Part shown: positions 1-10,959 of the stretch, piece by piece
Position numbering within the stretch: position 1 is the first letter of the stretch
Layout: each line of letters begins with the position of its first letter
DNA from: Microstegium vimineum
Lineage: Eukaryota; Streptophyta; Magnoliopsida; Poales; Poaceae
DNA length: 64,000 nt
NCBI GenBank assembly: GCA_022036555.1
Contig: CM039126.1
Coordinates: 26,455,935-26,519,934, forward strand
Direction: 5' to 3'
Translations under genes and position numbers: made by a program
The notes under the pieces: model-generated
Told to the model about the DNA's origin: nothing
The model's input: only the letters and a program-made list of their open reading frames with translations
The model's database searches: none

Positions 1-560
1 AATTTCCGAATTCCGACTGATCCACAGACCTTATTTTCTCTATTTTCGGAGCCGATTCAGGTCTTGATGTTTGAACGAGTTTTGTTCGTCTCGATCCGAT
101 CTACAATTTATCTTCACGTTGCGTCAACATGCGAGATCTCCAAATTGTCGGTCAACGCCGGTAAAAAATGTCGTTGGTTGCGCTCGGGTCAGGGCTCGGA
201 ATATTTTCCGGGCATTTTCTCTGTTTCCGGGCCATACGAACCTTTCACGACTTTTGTTGTAGAGTTCAACTGGAGTATTTCGAGAAAGGTTGTGAGACTT
301 GGTTGAGCTCATATAATTATATCCGCTTTATAAAATAAATCGGGTAATTATAAAAGTCGTCATTCCATGTGACGTTTTAATTCCAATGTTTACGAAACTT
401 TTCCAGCGGTTCATATAGATGGAAATAGATATAAGGCACGTAGAATAAATACCTCATCATAATTTCCTGATGTAAGAATTATAGTCTCTGACTATCGTTT
501 GATCCGATATAATTAGGCTTAATCACTTCTTAGCCCATGATTAACAGTCAGGGTGTTACA
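1..560. mobile_element. Right end of an LTR (U), truncated by the window edge
   Basis: The stretch has no convincing coding sequence and ends at 551-560 with GGGTGTTACA, a typical LTR terminus. Immediately after it, the sequence changes to the interior of a Y-type LTR that lacks its own start. I infer that U inserted into the Y0 LTR, and that the rest of U and the Y0 LTR start lie left of the window. The TSD cannot be tested. Orientation is unresolved, and a deletion junction is possible instead of an insertion. Confidence 0.5.
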
Positions 561-1743
561 GACCGACCCCCCTATGGGGGCCACTTCCTCCCACAAGGTC
601 CTTGACCAGTGGGGCACCCTCTAGAAGGCCTGGGTGGGCCCAAGACCCCATAGGGGGGTTGGCCGATACTTATATGGGGTCTATGACCTTCCAACTTGGT
701 CCCTGACTAGTGGGGACCCCTTCTAGAAGGAGTGGCAGGGCCCACAGGTCGTAGGGTGATCGGCCGATCCCCTATAGGTGCTCCTGAGCATCTCCGAAGC
801 CCCCACCGCCTTCCTGCATGCCTCCATGCATCAACTTCATCTCCACCATTGATCTAAGGCGGTGGAAAGGTCAGTTTGATCCTACGGAGCACAATGAAGA
901 TGGCGCGGATCGCTGATGTGGCACTGGAGTAGCCCTACTCCACCTCTACTATAAAGTCGCCCCTAGGCCCTCACTCTCAACTCATGACTCATTGGAAAAT
1001 TACTTAGCTTAGCGGAGCTCTGTGGTAGTGCTATGCTAGCTGGAGGAGAGTGATGGAAGTCTTCCGGAGAAAGCCCCGGATCTGTCGGGAATCTTCTCCC
1101 GAGCTGCACCTCAGCGGATGCGAATCTCTTGTAAGTGCAACACTTGTAAGTGATTCTTCCGAGTTCTTTATAGCATTTAATATTCTAAATCTGATTTAGC
1201 TGTTATACATCTTTTCGCACTTGTTCATTGCTTTACTTTAAGTAGAGTGCTTTAGCCTTTAGCTGGGGTTAAAGTAGTAAGAATAGTGTAGACATGGTGT
1301 CTAGTCTAGATCTTGCCCTTGTAAACTGCTTATAGCATGGATTGTTTGTGGTAGCTAGCAGGTGGTGACAACCTTGTCTGGTCTTTGTATTCCACCATGT
1401 GTGTAACATAAGTTCTTAAAAGGTAGGGCCTCAATACAACATGATGGCACGGTTCGGTAGGAGTTTTACCTCTTACTGATCTATCCCATCGCCTCCTGCA
1501 AGAGAAGGGCTGATAAAGCCATTATAACCAGCTTTACCTTGTTAGATATTCTTGCCATATCGAACCTCTCAACCTAGTTATCATAGTCTCCCTTATCTCA
1601 TGATAGGACATAACCTTGATCACTAATTAATTCACTTCTCGTTCCCTGTGGAAAATACGATACCTAGAATACTCCCGGTGAAAGCTACACTTGACAACTA
1701 TACGCTTGCGGTCTTTTCCCGTTTGCCACTTCTGGTGTCAACA
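561..1743 (+). mobile_element. Y0 5' LTR, start missing
   Basis: This resembles the complete Y1 LTR at 17205-18908: a GGCCGA-type dyad region, then a 'ggatcgctgatgtggc' block, a TATA box, a stretch with 'gtggtagc...gtgacaa' and 'ttcttaaaaggta', and the end GTCAACA at 1737-1743. The TGTT start expected for the family is absent because U adjoins. It is clearly more diverged from Y1 than the two Y1 LTRs are from each other, so it is a different, older family member. Confidence 0.75.
950..956 (+). promoter_or_regulatory. Y0 LTR TATA box
   Basis: TATAAAG lies 45-50 bases after the conserved 'cgctgatgtggc' block, at the same place as the TATA boxes of the Y1 LTRs (17922 and 38206). It is the predicted core promoter of the Y0 LTR. 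Confidence 0.6.
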
Positions 1744-1750
1744 AGCTTTT

Positions 1751-1768
1751 TGGCGCCATTGCGGGGGA
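1751..1768 (+). promoter_or_regulatory. Y0 primer binding site, tRNA-Asp type
   Basis: TGGCGCCATTGCGGGGGA starts 8 bases after the LTR end. The better preserved copy at 39149 reads TGGCGCCGTTGCCGGGGA. As I recall the plant tRNA-Asp(GUC) 3' end, that copy is complementary to its last 18 bases including CCA. The Y0 copy has two mismatches to it. Confidence 0.7.
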
Positions 1769-1943
1769 ACGGTAGTTGTCTTAACTATAACCTAGTGGTC
1801 CTATTTATCCTTGTTTGATTTAATCCCTTCTTGCGACATATACATATGGATCAAACACCTCTCTTTGAGTATGGTGCTCCAACAGGCGCTAGGTTGGAGC
1901 CACCTAGTTCATCTTAGGACATATTGGCCATTCATTATAAGCT

Positions 1944-2537
1944 TTGCCCAAGTCTCATAGCGATGGTTCAGGAAAAAACTTTTTTGGGGACGAAGATGAA
2001 AATCCATACACTCATCTACGTGACTTTGAACAATTGTGTTCATGTGTCCACATCCATGGGATGAGGCGAGGTACCCTTAAGTGGAAGCTATTTCCGTTTT
2101 CTTTGATGGGAATAGCCAAACGATGGTACCTTCACCATGTAGATGGTGCAAACGGAGAATGGGAAAAGTTACAATCCAAATTTTGCCTAGCTTTCTTCCC
2201 TATCTCTCGTGTTGTTCATCTTCAAATAGAGGTCCTATCCTTTAAACAAAAGGAAATGGAATCTTTAGGTGTGACATGGGCCCATCTTTTAGATCTAGCA
2301 TCATCTGACCCTGATCTTGCTATAACCGAGCCAACATTATTACAACACTTTTATGGCGGTCTTAGCAAAGATTGCGCACAACTTCTGGACATGACTTCTA
2401 GGGGAGCCTTCTTGTGTTTACCTGTTAGTGAAGGGAAGAGTCTTCTCATGAAGATTCTTGAAAACACCCCCTACACTAACGTTTATAATGAAGGACCCAT
2501 ACAAGAAGAAAACCGGCCCCTAGAAAAGAAATCTTGA
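1944..2537 (+). pseudogene. Y0 gag (Retrotrans_gag-like)
   Basis: The 197-codon frame has the layout of plant Gypsy gag: NPYTHLRDFEQLC near residue 20, LFPFSLMGIAKRWY near residue 50, and an LLQHFYGGL motif about residue 133. It would encode the capsid-type domain that builds the virus-like particle. A short ATG frame at 1846-1917 probably is the original N-terminus; it ends in a stop and is out of frame with this part, so the gene is broken. No zinc knuckle is visible. It is diverged from Y1 gag (19055) but keeps the same order of motifs. Confidence 0.7.
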
Positions 2538-3295
2538 TAGCCAAATCACCACCACTCCTATCCAAAGATTCTGCCATCGATCCTGAACCACAAATACCAC
2601 AAATATCGAAGGAAGAAGAAATCCAACACCTAAATCATTCCTTTGAGTTCAAGGTCAACCTCCTATCTGATCTTGCTGGTTTTGGGAATATCCAAAAGTA
2701 TCCTTTCCAAATGATACCTTCTAAGAAACATCTTTCTAGACCTCTCATGAAGGAATCTCTTCGAAAGCCTCCCAAATCAACATCATCATGCGGCTCGACT
2801 TCCCACGTGGCACATCAGGAAAAGTCTAGGATTCCTGATAAAGAAATGTCGAATGAGCATAAAGAACGAGAACTAAAGTGTTTAGAAGCCAAATCTATCC
2901 TCTCCTTCTCTTTGCCCACATCTGACTTATCTTACGAACCCATCCTTGATCATGATGATCCCCCATGTGTTCCTTCATTCAAGTCTTATGATGACCCACT
3001 TAATGACTCTGGGAATTCATTAAGACACTCGAGGCAAGGAAGCCATGAGGGCCATAAATCTAACCAAGAGGAGCAAAACCAATGGTTAGAGCATCTATCT
3101 ACCATTGTAAGTCAAGAATGGTTGGATGAGACCGAATCCTCAAGGAAAGTTGCTAAAATGTCCACACATGTAAGGAGAATATCCTATCAAGTGTTGGGCA
3201 TTAATGGCGAAATCTGCTATGATCCTAGCCTCGGGATCAACATAATTCCTCATTTCCATGTTCCATCATCATCAAAGGATCATCTATCCCAATAA
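2534..3295 (+). pseudogene. Y0 gag tail and protease-like region
   Basis: This 253-codon frame overlaps the end of the gag frame by one codon. It is mostly hydrophilic and low in recognisable domains. Near its end it has a retropepsin-like stretch, GINIIP at about residue 234, preceded by DPSLG where aspartic proteases carry D-T/S-G. After the stop at 3293-3295, the same general region continues with a GRPIM-like motif around 3450, the usual C-terminal protease signature. I read it as a non-functional or degenerate protease region. Confidence 0.5.
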
Positions 3296-3580
3296 AAAAA
3301 GCACTTTAGACTCCCTAATGGTCAAATCCTTGATTGTTTAGGAGTCCTCCATGATATTCTTGTGATGGTTGATGATCTCAAGATGTTCCTAGATTTCCAT
3401 ATCTTTGAGCTTACTAGACTTTCCTTTCATCTCACCTTTATCGGAAGGCCAATTATGAAAATCTTGGAGAACACTTTAGGAAATCAAAAGCTTGGTCATA
3501 GAATAGGTGAAGATTATCTACCTGTTTGGTCTTCCTGACCTCTCATCAAAGGGTTAGAATCCAAACCTGTTTTTGATCCA

Positions 3581-3955
3581 ATGGGTGAGCTTATGTCAAT
3601 CTCGCCAACAGCCATGACCCATTCAAGCCTTGAGTATGACTTGAAAGGTCATGAGAATGAAAGTGCTCACCCACTCCTTGAAAGGGAGAACAATATCAAT
3701 GAGCATGGAAGCTATTCCCCGATCTTCCCATCAAATCCATGCTCAAGTGAGAAATCTCCCAAATCAATCCTTCTCTCTACCATTAGTACACTCATGACCT
3801 ACAACCCCTTCATGCTTCTTGTTTCTAAAATGTTTGCAAGGTTGGTTGTAGATGTGTTTGTCTATCATAAATTTTGCGAATCTCGTAGTGGTTTTGGTCT
3901 TGAGGATAGGTTCGAAAATGTTGGAGTTGAAGGGGAAACCACTTCACCAACATGA
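3581..3955 (+). pseudogene. Y0 unrecognised ORF after protease region
   Basis: This is a 124-codon frame starting with MGELMSISPTAMTH, located just after the protease-like region and before a long noncoding tract. It has no domain I recognise, no membrane segment and no zinc motif. Position suggests it is the C-terminal tail of the Gag-protease polyprotein, comparable to the tail after the V protease (31371-31844). It may equally be a chance frame. Confidence 0.3.
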
Positions 3956-4074
3956 GATACACTTGAAGGTTTCCCAAAGACAAGCTTGTGTCTTAAAAAT
4001 AAGGACTATCAGGAGATAACCCGAGCCTTGTTCTTTTATATTAGAGTTTGTTTATTAAAAAAATTAATTAAAAT

Positions 4075-4105
4075 TAATAAATAATAATAATAATAATAAT
4101 AATAA
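4075..4105 (+). repeat. (TAA)n microsatellite
   Basis: About ten consecutive TAA units, followed by an A-rich tail to about 4135. It lies at the start of the Y0 noncoding 3' region. Confidence 0.9.
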
Positions 4106-5404
4106 AAATAAAAAAAACAAAAATATAAAACAAAATAAAAATATTTCTTTTTGCTTCCAAAAAATAATTTCTAAAATAAATAAAATGACTTTGTAAAATG
4201 AGATTAAGGGAATATTTGTGAAATTGTTCCTTCGGGTATTTTTGTCACTAACCATATCAGGGTTGAACAAAAAGAATGATCGAGCAAAACATAAGGTATG
4301 TCCAACCAAACATCTTTAAATAATGAAGCACATTCAAAACAAAGTTCCACATCCTAGACTTGGATTTGCTCATTATCAAATGTTGCAAAATCCAAGTATG
4401 GGGGGAGTGGATTTCTCTAAGAAATTCATGTCGCGCTTCATTATTTAATTTTATTTGGTCGTCTCTACCTTGATTTCTCTCTATACCTTGCTCATCTTGC
4501 TTAGTCACATAAATAAATAAAAAAACTGCACAAATGCTCATCTAGTTCACCATCCATGCTCCTGTCTCCTTTTTGAATCTCTTCATGCCTTCATGCTTCC
4601 TTGTTCATTTATAAGTATGCTTTGGTTTGGAATATCGATCGTGTTTCCAAAGGCTCTTTTAAATTAAGCAGGTGCTTAGGTTAAATAGTCTTCCTTAATC
4701 AAATAAGACATGGTGTCAAGTTTGATTAATGAACCTAAAGTATGATTATATGGAATTTGGTTGTACTTTTGGACTAACCCATGCGGGATAACTTCCAAAT
4801 TTTGGTGGGTAAGTCATGAGATCATTCACAAGAGATAAATCAAGGTTTGAGGTAGTTTTGAAATAATCTTGCACATCTTTGCCTTAACCTTGCTTGATTT
4901 TTAATTGGTGAACAATGAGGGAACATCATGTTCTGTGCTAAAATGCTAAAGCCAAATTTTCTATAGCATAGAAGATGCCCACTATTTCTATGACAACATT
5001 GCCCTTGCTTCAAATTATTCGTGAATTCCTTCGGGTATGTGTTGTCCAGTAATCCTTCGCAGGAGAGAAGCAATGAATGGAGGAAAGGGTCTGAGTACAA
5101 TGTGATGATTCACAGCAGAAAGACCATTCTTCATCATCAATGTCATGACACATGGAATCGTCATGCTTCAAGATTATGGCTGCAACACCTTTAAAGGTAA
5201 ATGGTCAATGTCTCAAAGTTTTTCATGAACATGAATCACTTGAGCATGAAATTGACATGATAGATTTTGTCCTTAATCCAACTAAGAACTAAAATCTACA
5301 TATTTTAATTTTTTTTCATTTTTCGTGTTTGACACTAGAATTAGCATGTACTTAGCCTTAACTTCTCCCACACAAAACTTAGGCCCATTTGGCCCCAAAA
5401 AGGT

Positions 5405-6218
5405 ATCGGTCGATCGCCTTAAGAAGCCTCAGGGCTCGGCGCTGCGCGACTTGTATAACCTGACCCATGGGATCTTAAATCCTAACTCGGTCGAAACCAA
5501 ACCACCCTAAACCATATCGGTCAATCATGGTTTTGGCCCTTCAGCCATGCCCGTTGCTCCTGAACATTGGACCAACGTTCCTCTCCTGTTTCCAGCACGA
5601 TCCAAGTGAAAACAGAGGCGAAGGACGTTGGACTCTCTCTTCTTCACCTCCCCCTCTCCTTAGTCATCCTCTAGAGCCCTCAACACAACCCACATCATGG
5701 CTCTAATAGAAGAGAGCATGACAAGATGCTTGTCATCCCTTATGCTAAGGCCATGTCAAAAATAGAACCTTATCTCTCCATCTTCTCCTTGACACACCTT
5801 AGCCCTTCATAGCAACAAGGAACTTAGGCTTGTTAGTCTATCACTCATGAATCAATGAACATATGCCTAAGCTATCAATGACAAATGAAACTCTTGGTTC
5901 TGCTGGTGTGTTGTCACTAGCAGAACCCCTACACTTGATCTTTCTGTTCTGTGCTCTAGTATGCAGTGAAACAAGCATGGGGGATGTCGGTCGACATCCC
6001 AATAGACCATTTGACAAGAATGACCACTGCATCATGATGTACATGGCCATGGCACATTCCACAAAAAATTTGGGCACCAATGACCAATTTTTAGTATCGG
6101 TCGATACACTTTAGAAGCCAATAAACAGAACTGACAGAGCAGAGGAACATTCAGAAGGTAAGGGATCTATTTCAGGGACCAAAGTGGCCAAAAGCCTCCG
6201 AAGTGATGTCGGTCGACA
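5405..6218 (+). repeat. Cluster of dyad sites centred on CGGTCG
   Basis: Four sites share the centre CGGTCG with complementary arms of different sequence: 5405-5414 (ATCG/CGAT), 5981-6000 (nine-base arms, GGGATGTCG/CGACATCCC), 6094-6107 (GTATCG/CGATAC) and 6207-6218 (TGTCG/CGACA). A fifth, damaged copy (atcggtcaat) is at 5516-5525. The arms vary but remain complementary, which suggests a dyad-symmetric binding site rather than a plain repeat. Y1 has an analogous cluster at 21330-21975. Confidence 0.7.
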
Positions 6219-6341
6219 CCACCAAGGACCTTCAGGCCCACTAGCCAGCATCCACGCAACATCCTCATCAACCCTAACTAGTTTGCCACATCCCTTCCCT
6301 TTTTCTTTTATGTTTTTATTTGCTTAACCCATTTCCATTTT

Positions 6342-6370
6342 AATAAATAAATAAATAAATAAATAAAATA
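6342..6370 (+). repeat. (AAAT)n microsatellite
   Basis: About seven AAAT-type units followed by AAT-rich sequence, inside the Y0 noncoding region. Confidence 0.9.
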
Positions 6371-6858
6371 ATAATAAAATATTATTTCTTCATGAAATTA
6401 ATTGCTTAGTTTATTTCCCTTTTAATATTGAATAAAAACAAGAAGATCGCATTTGAAACTAAAATTTGAAAAGTGACATGATCTATGACGTTCTGAGGGT
6501 AAAAGCGTCATAAAGATGAGTTCTTGCTTTTGTTTATACTAGTGGGAAAATATCTTGATAGGGAATCATATTGACTAAGTTGTTGATCAATGAGATATAA
6601 GTTCTCGGCTCATGATTCATACCCTGTCTATTTAAAGTACTTGGAGATTAATTTTTGAAAATGTCATAAAAGCATAATGTCACTACTCCTCTATAGTGAG
6701 AAATTCCTACCAACGCCATATATGTTTATACATGATCAAAAACCTTCCACATATGCTTCTTGTATTTGCTTTGAGTCTGGTCAAACCTTGTTGACCCTTG
6801 TTGAGAATTTTGTCATAGTTCAAAGATCAAGATCACGCACACACCACATATATACGCT

Positions 6859-6875
6859 GCTTCTACACTGGAAGT
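6859..6875 (+). other. Conserved 3'-region stem-loop, Y0 copy
   Basis: GCTTCTA-CAC-TGGAAGT can pair as a 7-bp RNA stem with a 3-base loop, counting two G-U pairs. The same element is at 36700-36716 in Y1 and at 30174-30192 in V. It is flanked by 'ccacatatac' and followed by 'acg'. Confidence 0.6.
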
Positions 6876-7522
6876 ACGCAAAACATGCCTTTCATTTACA
6901 TGTTCCATTTTCATCCAATAAATACTCTAGAAATATGTTATGATCTCTCTCAAAATTCTGCAAAAAAGATATGGCTATTCAAAAAATGAGCAATCAAAAA
7001 GCTCATGAAGAAAAAAAATGTTGAGCAAGTGAAGCTCAGAAAAAAAAGAGATAGCCATGTCTCAAATAATCATAAAATTAGAGAGATTATACATGGTTAA
7101 GGAGTACAATAAAGTCCACTATGATATTCGATACATATGCACATCTTGATCTAGGATTATGACATTTTCTCCTTGGATCCTTGTTTTGACTTTATAATAC
7201 AAGTAATGCAAGTATGCTACATTGTTCATCCCTACCTAAGCTCCACATAAGCCATTTAGAAGTAGGGAGATACTGTTAACACCGTATTTTGGCACGACCA
7301 GATACGCGCTTATGGGCCCCCCTGGCAGGCCTTCGGAGGACAACCAGAGATGGGCCCGAAAGATCGACTAAGGAAATAAGAAAGCATGACAAGATCTTTT
7401 GGCCAGTTTCAGCGACGCGTGGGCGATGATTACGACAAGGGAGCAAATTGAGGCACAAGTCAGAGTTTGTTTCCTTATTATTAGGACTTGCGTGATGGCC
7501 GATTAGGGTATACGCTATGTTC

Positions 7523-7530
7523 TATAAATA
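7523..7530 (+). promoter_or_regulatory. X1 LTR TATA box
   Basis: TATAAATA lies in a conserved 'gctatgttctataaatagc' context that is identical in the X 3' LTR (15861-15868). Confidence 0.65.
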
Positions 7531-8539
7531 GCAGGGCATAGGGAATGAGAAGGACATCCAATCAATCAAACATACAACATAGTCCTTAGTTTCCAGCCTT
7601 CGGCCAACCCTAGGAGTAGGAGTAGAGTAGATTTCGGTGAACCTTTGACGGATTGGGCTGCATCGACTATATTGACCTCCGGTTTGCTTGTAAGTTTAGC
7701 CTTGGTTCATGTCTCGTTTGTACGGTTGTATTGTGTAACTCGTGCAAGTTTGGTATGAGCTAGTTATCAGTTTGAATCTATTGTTCATGTGGCTGCATTG
7801 CTTCAATCTCACATGAATCGTGGCTTCAAGCTAGTTATCGGCTCTATTAGATTGGCGATCTAATAGATTCATCAAGTTATCAATATTGTCTGTTATGCTT
7901 TGTTTAATCTATTGCTACAATATCATGCCCAATCTCATCTAATGAATTGGCCCGTGCTTTATTTCTATCTAGATCTATTTGCCTCTGTTGCATTTATTCT
8001 TTACATTGAGAGAGGCGATAGATCTAAGATCATATCGGATGATTCATTAGTTGTGATTGTTACATGTTGCGGGTTCGAGACATGTATTCGGTCACTAGAT
8101 TGATTTGAGTGTGGTTGGATCTGGCTCAACATATGCGGTACGGCTGCATCTTACGAACCCCAATGTCATATGTGTTGAGCTATGTCTGTTCATACTTAGA
8201 TCCGTCCGGTGTCGAATACATGGATCTTGTTCAAGCTTCATGGATCCCATATCGGTTGGTATAGCTGATCTGGTTATGCTTCAATCATACGTTGATGTGT
8301 GTAGATCTTAGTTGTGCTTTTTTCCGATCTATGTAGGCATCTATTTAGTTAATTTGGACGTGGCTTGATTGGTTTATTTTATGGCTGCATGGAAACACCA
8401 CCAATCTAGTAGATTGGTCAGCGTTATCGGTTAATTGCATCATGGCTGCATGGGAAACATACGATGATGGTTAATCTTTATCGGTAACTCAGAATTTGGT
8501 AGATCGATGACGATAGTGTGCATCATAGCTCTTACTTAA

Positions 8540-9921
8540 TGAAGACACATAGCTTGGTATGACCATGCCAACCACTTCTTACAAAGGATGAAACCATTTA
8601 ATGAGTTATTATTGTTACATTTGATGAATCGGTGCTACACCACAAAATGTGTATATTGTCATTTTTAGAATTGCTTACATGGATCAAGGAAGGGTTAGAT
8701 TGCATATGGAAAGCATGGATGATCAATGAAGTTAATTGGGGACCAAATCTAAGTGTTCATAACGTCCTCCACCAGGCCACCATGTCACTTTGGATCCAAG
8801 GAAACAAAGAGTCCAAGTCCAACACGTTTTGGAAAGTTCAATTCGGACTGCAGAAGAGTCCAAACTTGCGACGGTTGCCACGACTTCATACAGACTCCGA
8901 TTGGGACGGTATAGGACTTTTTGGAAAGCTTATCAAGTCTACTTTCCAATGGGTCCGGACACATACCTATATCCTATAAGATGCGTGCGCAGTAGACAAT
9001 TTAATACCGAGATCTTTTCTGCCACCGGTGCTGCGTCACCCTATTTTGGGCCGATGGCCCGTGTATCAAGTTGAGTCCATTAGGGACTCATCCTAGGGTT
9101 GTAGGACGACACCAGGACCCTTGTGGTCGTCCTCCCTCCTCCTTATATCCGCCTAGAGCCGCCACAAACAGATTTGGTTTTGTTTAGATGAAAGTTTAGC
9201 TGCTGCTACTTCCTTGTAGACGCGTGATGAGGATATCACAGGCTTAGATATGACCATGCCAACCACTTCTATACCAAAGGTGAAACCATTCTATATGAGG
9301 TTTATTATTGTTACATTTGATGAATTGGTGCTACACCACAAAGTGTGTATATTGTCATTTTCAGAATTGCTTACATGGATTAAGGAAGGGTTAGATTGCA
9401 TATGGAAAGCATGGATGATCAATGAAGTTGATTGGGGACCAAATCTAAGTGTTCCTAACGTCCTCCACCAGGCCACCACGTCACTTTGGATCCAAGGAAA
9501 CAAAGAGTCCAAGTCCAACACGTTTTGGAAAGTTCAATTCGGACTGCAGAAGAGTCCAAACTTGCGACGGTTGCCACGACTTCATACGGACTCCGATTGG
9601 GACGTTACAGGACTTTTTTGGAAAGTTTATCAAGTCTACTTTCCAATGGGTCCGGACACATACCTATATCCTATCAGATGCGTGCGCAGTAGACAATTTA
9701 ATACCGAGATCTTTTCTGCCACCGGTGCTGCGTCACCCTATTTTGGGCCGATGGCCCGTGTATCAAGTTGAGTCCATTAGGGACTCATCCTAGGGTTGTA
9801 GGACGACACCAGGACCCTTGTGGTCGTCCTCCCTCCTCCTTATATCCCCCTAGAGCCGCCACAAACAGATTGGGTTTTGTTTAGATGAAAGTTTAGCTGC
9901 TGCTACTTCCTTGTAGACGCG
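8540..9921 (+). repeat. Tandem duplication within LTR Z' (685 and 697 bp)
   Basis: Copy 1 spans 8540-9224 and copy 2 spans 9225-9921. They are nearly identical from 'tatgaccatgccaaccac' to 'ccttgtagacgcg'. Their first about 25 bases differ. The unique 3' part of the LTR follows copy 2. Unequal exchange or template slippage inside the LTR before insertion is the simplest origin, because the CTTAA duplication flanks the whole array. Confidence 0.9.
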
Positions 9922-10234
9922 TGTGTTGACTAGACCATCCGTTCTACCTGATTCGGAACCCCACCTTCATGTGTATCACATCTGATCCTTCATCTCTTAT
10001 TTGCAATTGAGTGCTTGTTCTACTTGTTCTTGCTTGTTCTTCGATTGCTTGCAGGAATGACCCTAGTGGTTTGGTTGGTTATGATCCGCAAGATCGTGAG
10101 CAACCGCTGGATTTGGTGTATCGATCGCAAGGCACAGTGTCCTTGGATGGTTGTAGTCGGATCGTGAACGTCTCTCCAGTCAAATCGTAGTTATCTATCT
10201 CCACCTAAAGATCGGGACACCCATACACTGATCA
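8540..10234 (+). mobile_element. Solo LTR Z' nested in X1
   Basis: It starts TGAAGACACA and ends ACTGATCA, with a perfect TSD CTTAA at 8535-8539 and 10235-10239. The other X LTR shows the empty site at 16870-16874 (accTTAAtctcac context). Its end ('gatcgggac...') resembles the Z LTR end near 62530-62551, and its second internal start TGATGAGGAT resembles the Z start TGATGAGGAC at 61367. Several frames of 68-173 codons in it merely reflect the open duplicated sequence. Confidence 0.85.
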
Positions 10235-10595
10235 CTTAATCTCACTACGTGATCGGCTATTTACGTACCTTAGGCTTGATATCTTGTGACAGTCGTTCAT
10301 GCACCATTGTTATATCTAATCCTGTTCGGAGTTGACTCTTTAGTCAATGTCATACATTCATCGGCTATATGAGAGCCGCACACTCATGGAACTGTCTGGC
10401 AATAACCGGCAGGTTCCATAATTTGATGTTTCATCTCCTTGTCAATTGTAGGTCAAATTGACTGGCACACCTGGAACCGATCATCGAAGTGGCTTGAGCT
10501 GCTTAAGGGGTCCAGGAGATCAAGCTCTGTTGTTGCACAGTCTCCGTAGGCCCTACGCAGTGCTGACGTCGGAAGGCCCATTTTTGGCGTCAACA

Positions 10596-10680
10596 AATAC
10601 AAAAGAAGGCAATCCCATGTTATGCCTTGGTAAGGAATCATACACTTTGTGAGTGATCTAGAGTACTATTTGAGGAGTAC
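10596..10680 (+). mobile_element. Y0 remnant after X1
   Basis: This continues Y0: 'aaaagaaggcaa...ccttggtaaggaatcatacac...tttgagga' matches Y1 at about 37110-37195. Homology stops at 10680, where X internal sequence begins. The junction has no LTR end, so it is a deletion or illegitimate recombination breakpoint. Confidence 0.75.
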
Positions 10681-10959
10681 GTTGACTTATGTACTGTCTT
10701 TTGACCGTGCTGAGGTTGTCAGTATAGACCGTGCTCAGTCTCGGCCAGGCCAGCTTGACGGGCACCAAACATCTCAGAAGCTCGGAGTGCTGACCAAAAC
10801 CCAGAAAAGAAGATTCTCGATCAGCAACACAGTCTTCGCAGCAACCGTCGACCCTGCTCATCGGGATTTGGAAGATTGTGCCCACGATTGCCTTTCAAGC
10901 CAAAGGTTGCAAGGAGACCTCCTCACTCTGAATGTGGTGCGTCAATAGCCGATCCGAGC

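Larger units (their letters stand above)
3956..7273 (+). mobile_element. Y0 internal 3' region, noncoding
   Basis: There is no convincing gene in this 3.3 kb. It contains two microsatellites, a cluster of dyad-symmetric sites (5405-6218), a perfect 9-bp inverted repeat at 5896-5904/5919-5927, and a block from about 6690 to 7260. That last block can be aligned by eye with Y1 36535-37090, including the shared phrases 'aagatcaagatcacg' and 'ttctacactggaagtacg'. The region is interrupted at 7273 by solo LTR X1 and resumes at 10596. Confidence 0.7.
7274..10595 (+). mobile_element. Solo LTR X1 (interrupted by Z')
   Basis: It starts TGTTAACACC and ends GCGTCAACA. The flanks GATAC (7269-7273) and AATAC (10596-10600) form a TSD with one mismatch. 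Y0 sequence continues on both sides, matched by the uninterrupted Y1 copy near 37080-37120. The same LTR is found as the 3' LTR of element X at 15614. No PBS or internal sequence follows, so it is a solo LTR left by LTR-LTR recombination. Without Z' it is about 1622 bp. Confidence 0.9.

Noticed and set aside
8632..9793. Frames of 94-173 codons in LTR Z'
   Set aside because: They repeat because the LTR is tandemly duplicated. No homology and different frames are open in the two copies.
10649..10948. 99-codon frame at the start of X
   Set aside because: It spans the Y0/X breakpoint, so it cannot be an ancestral gene.
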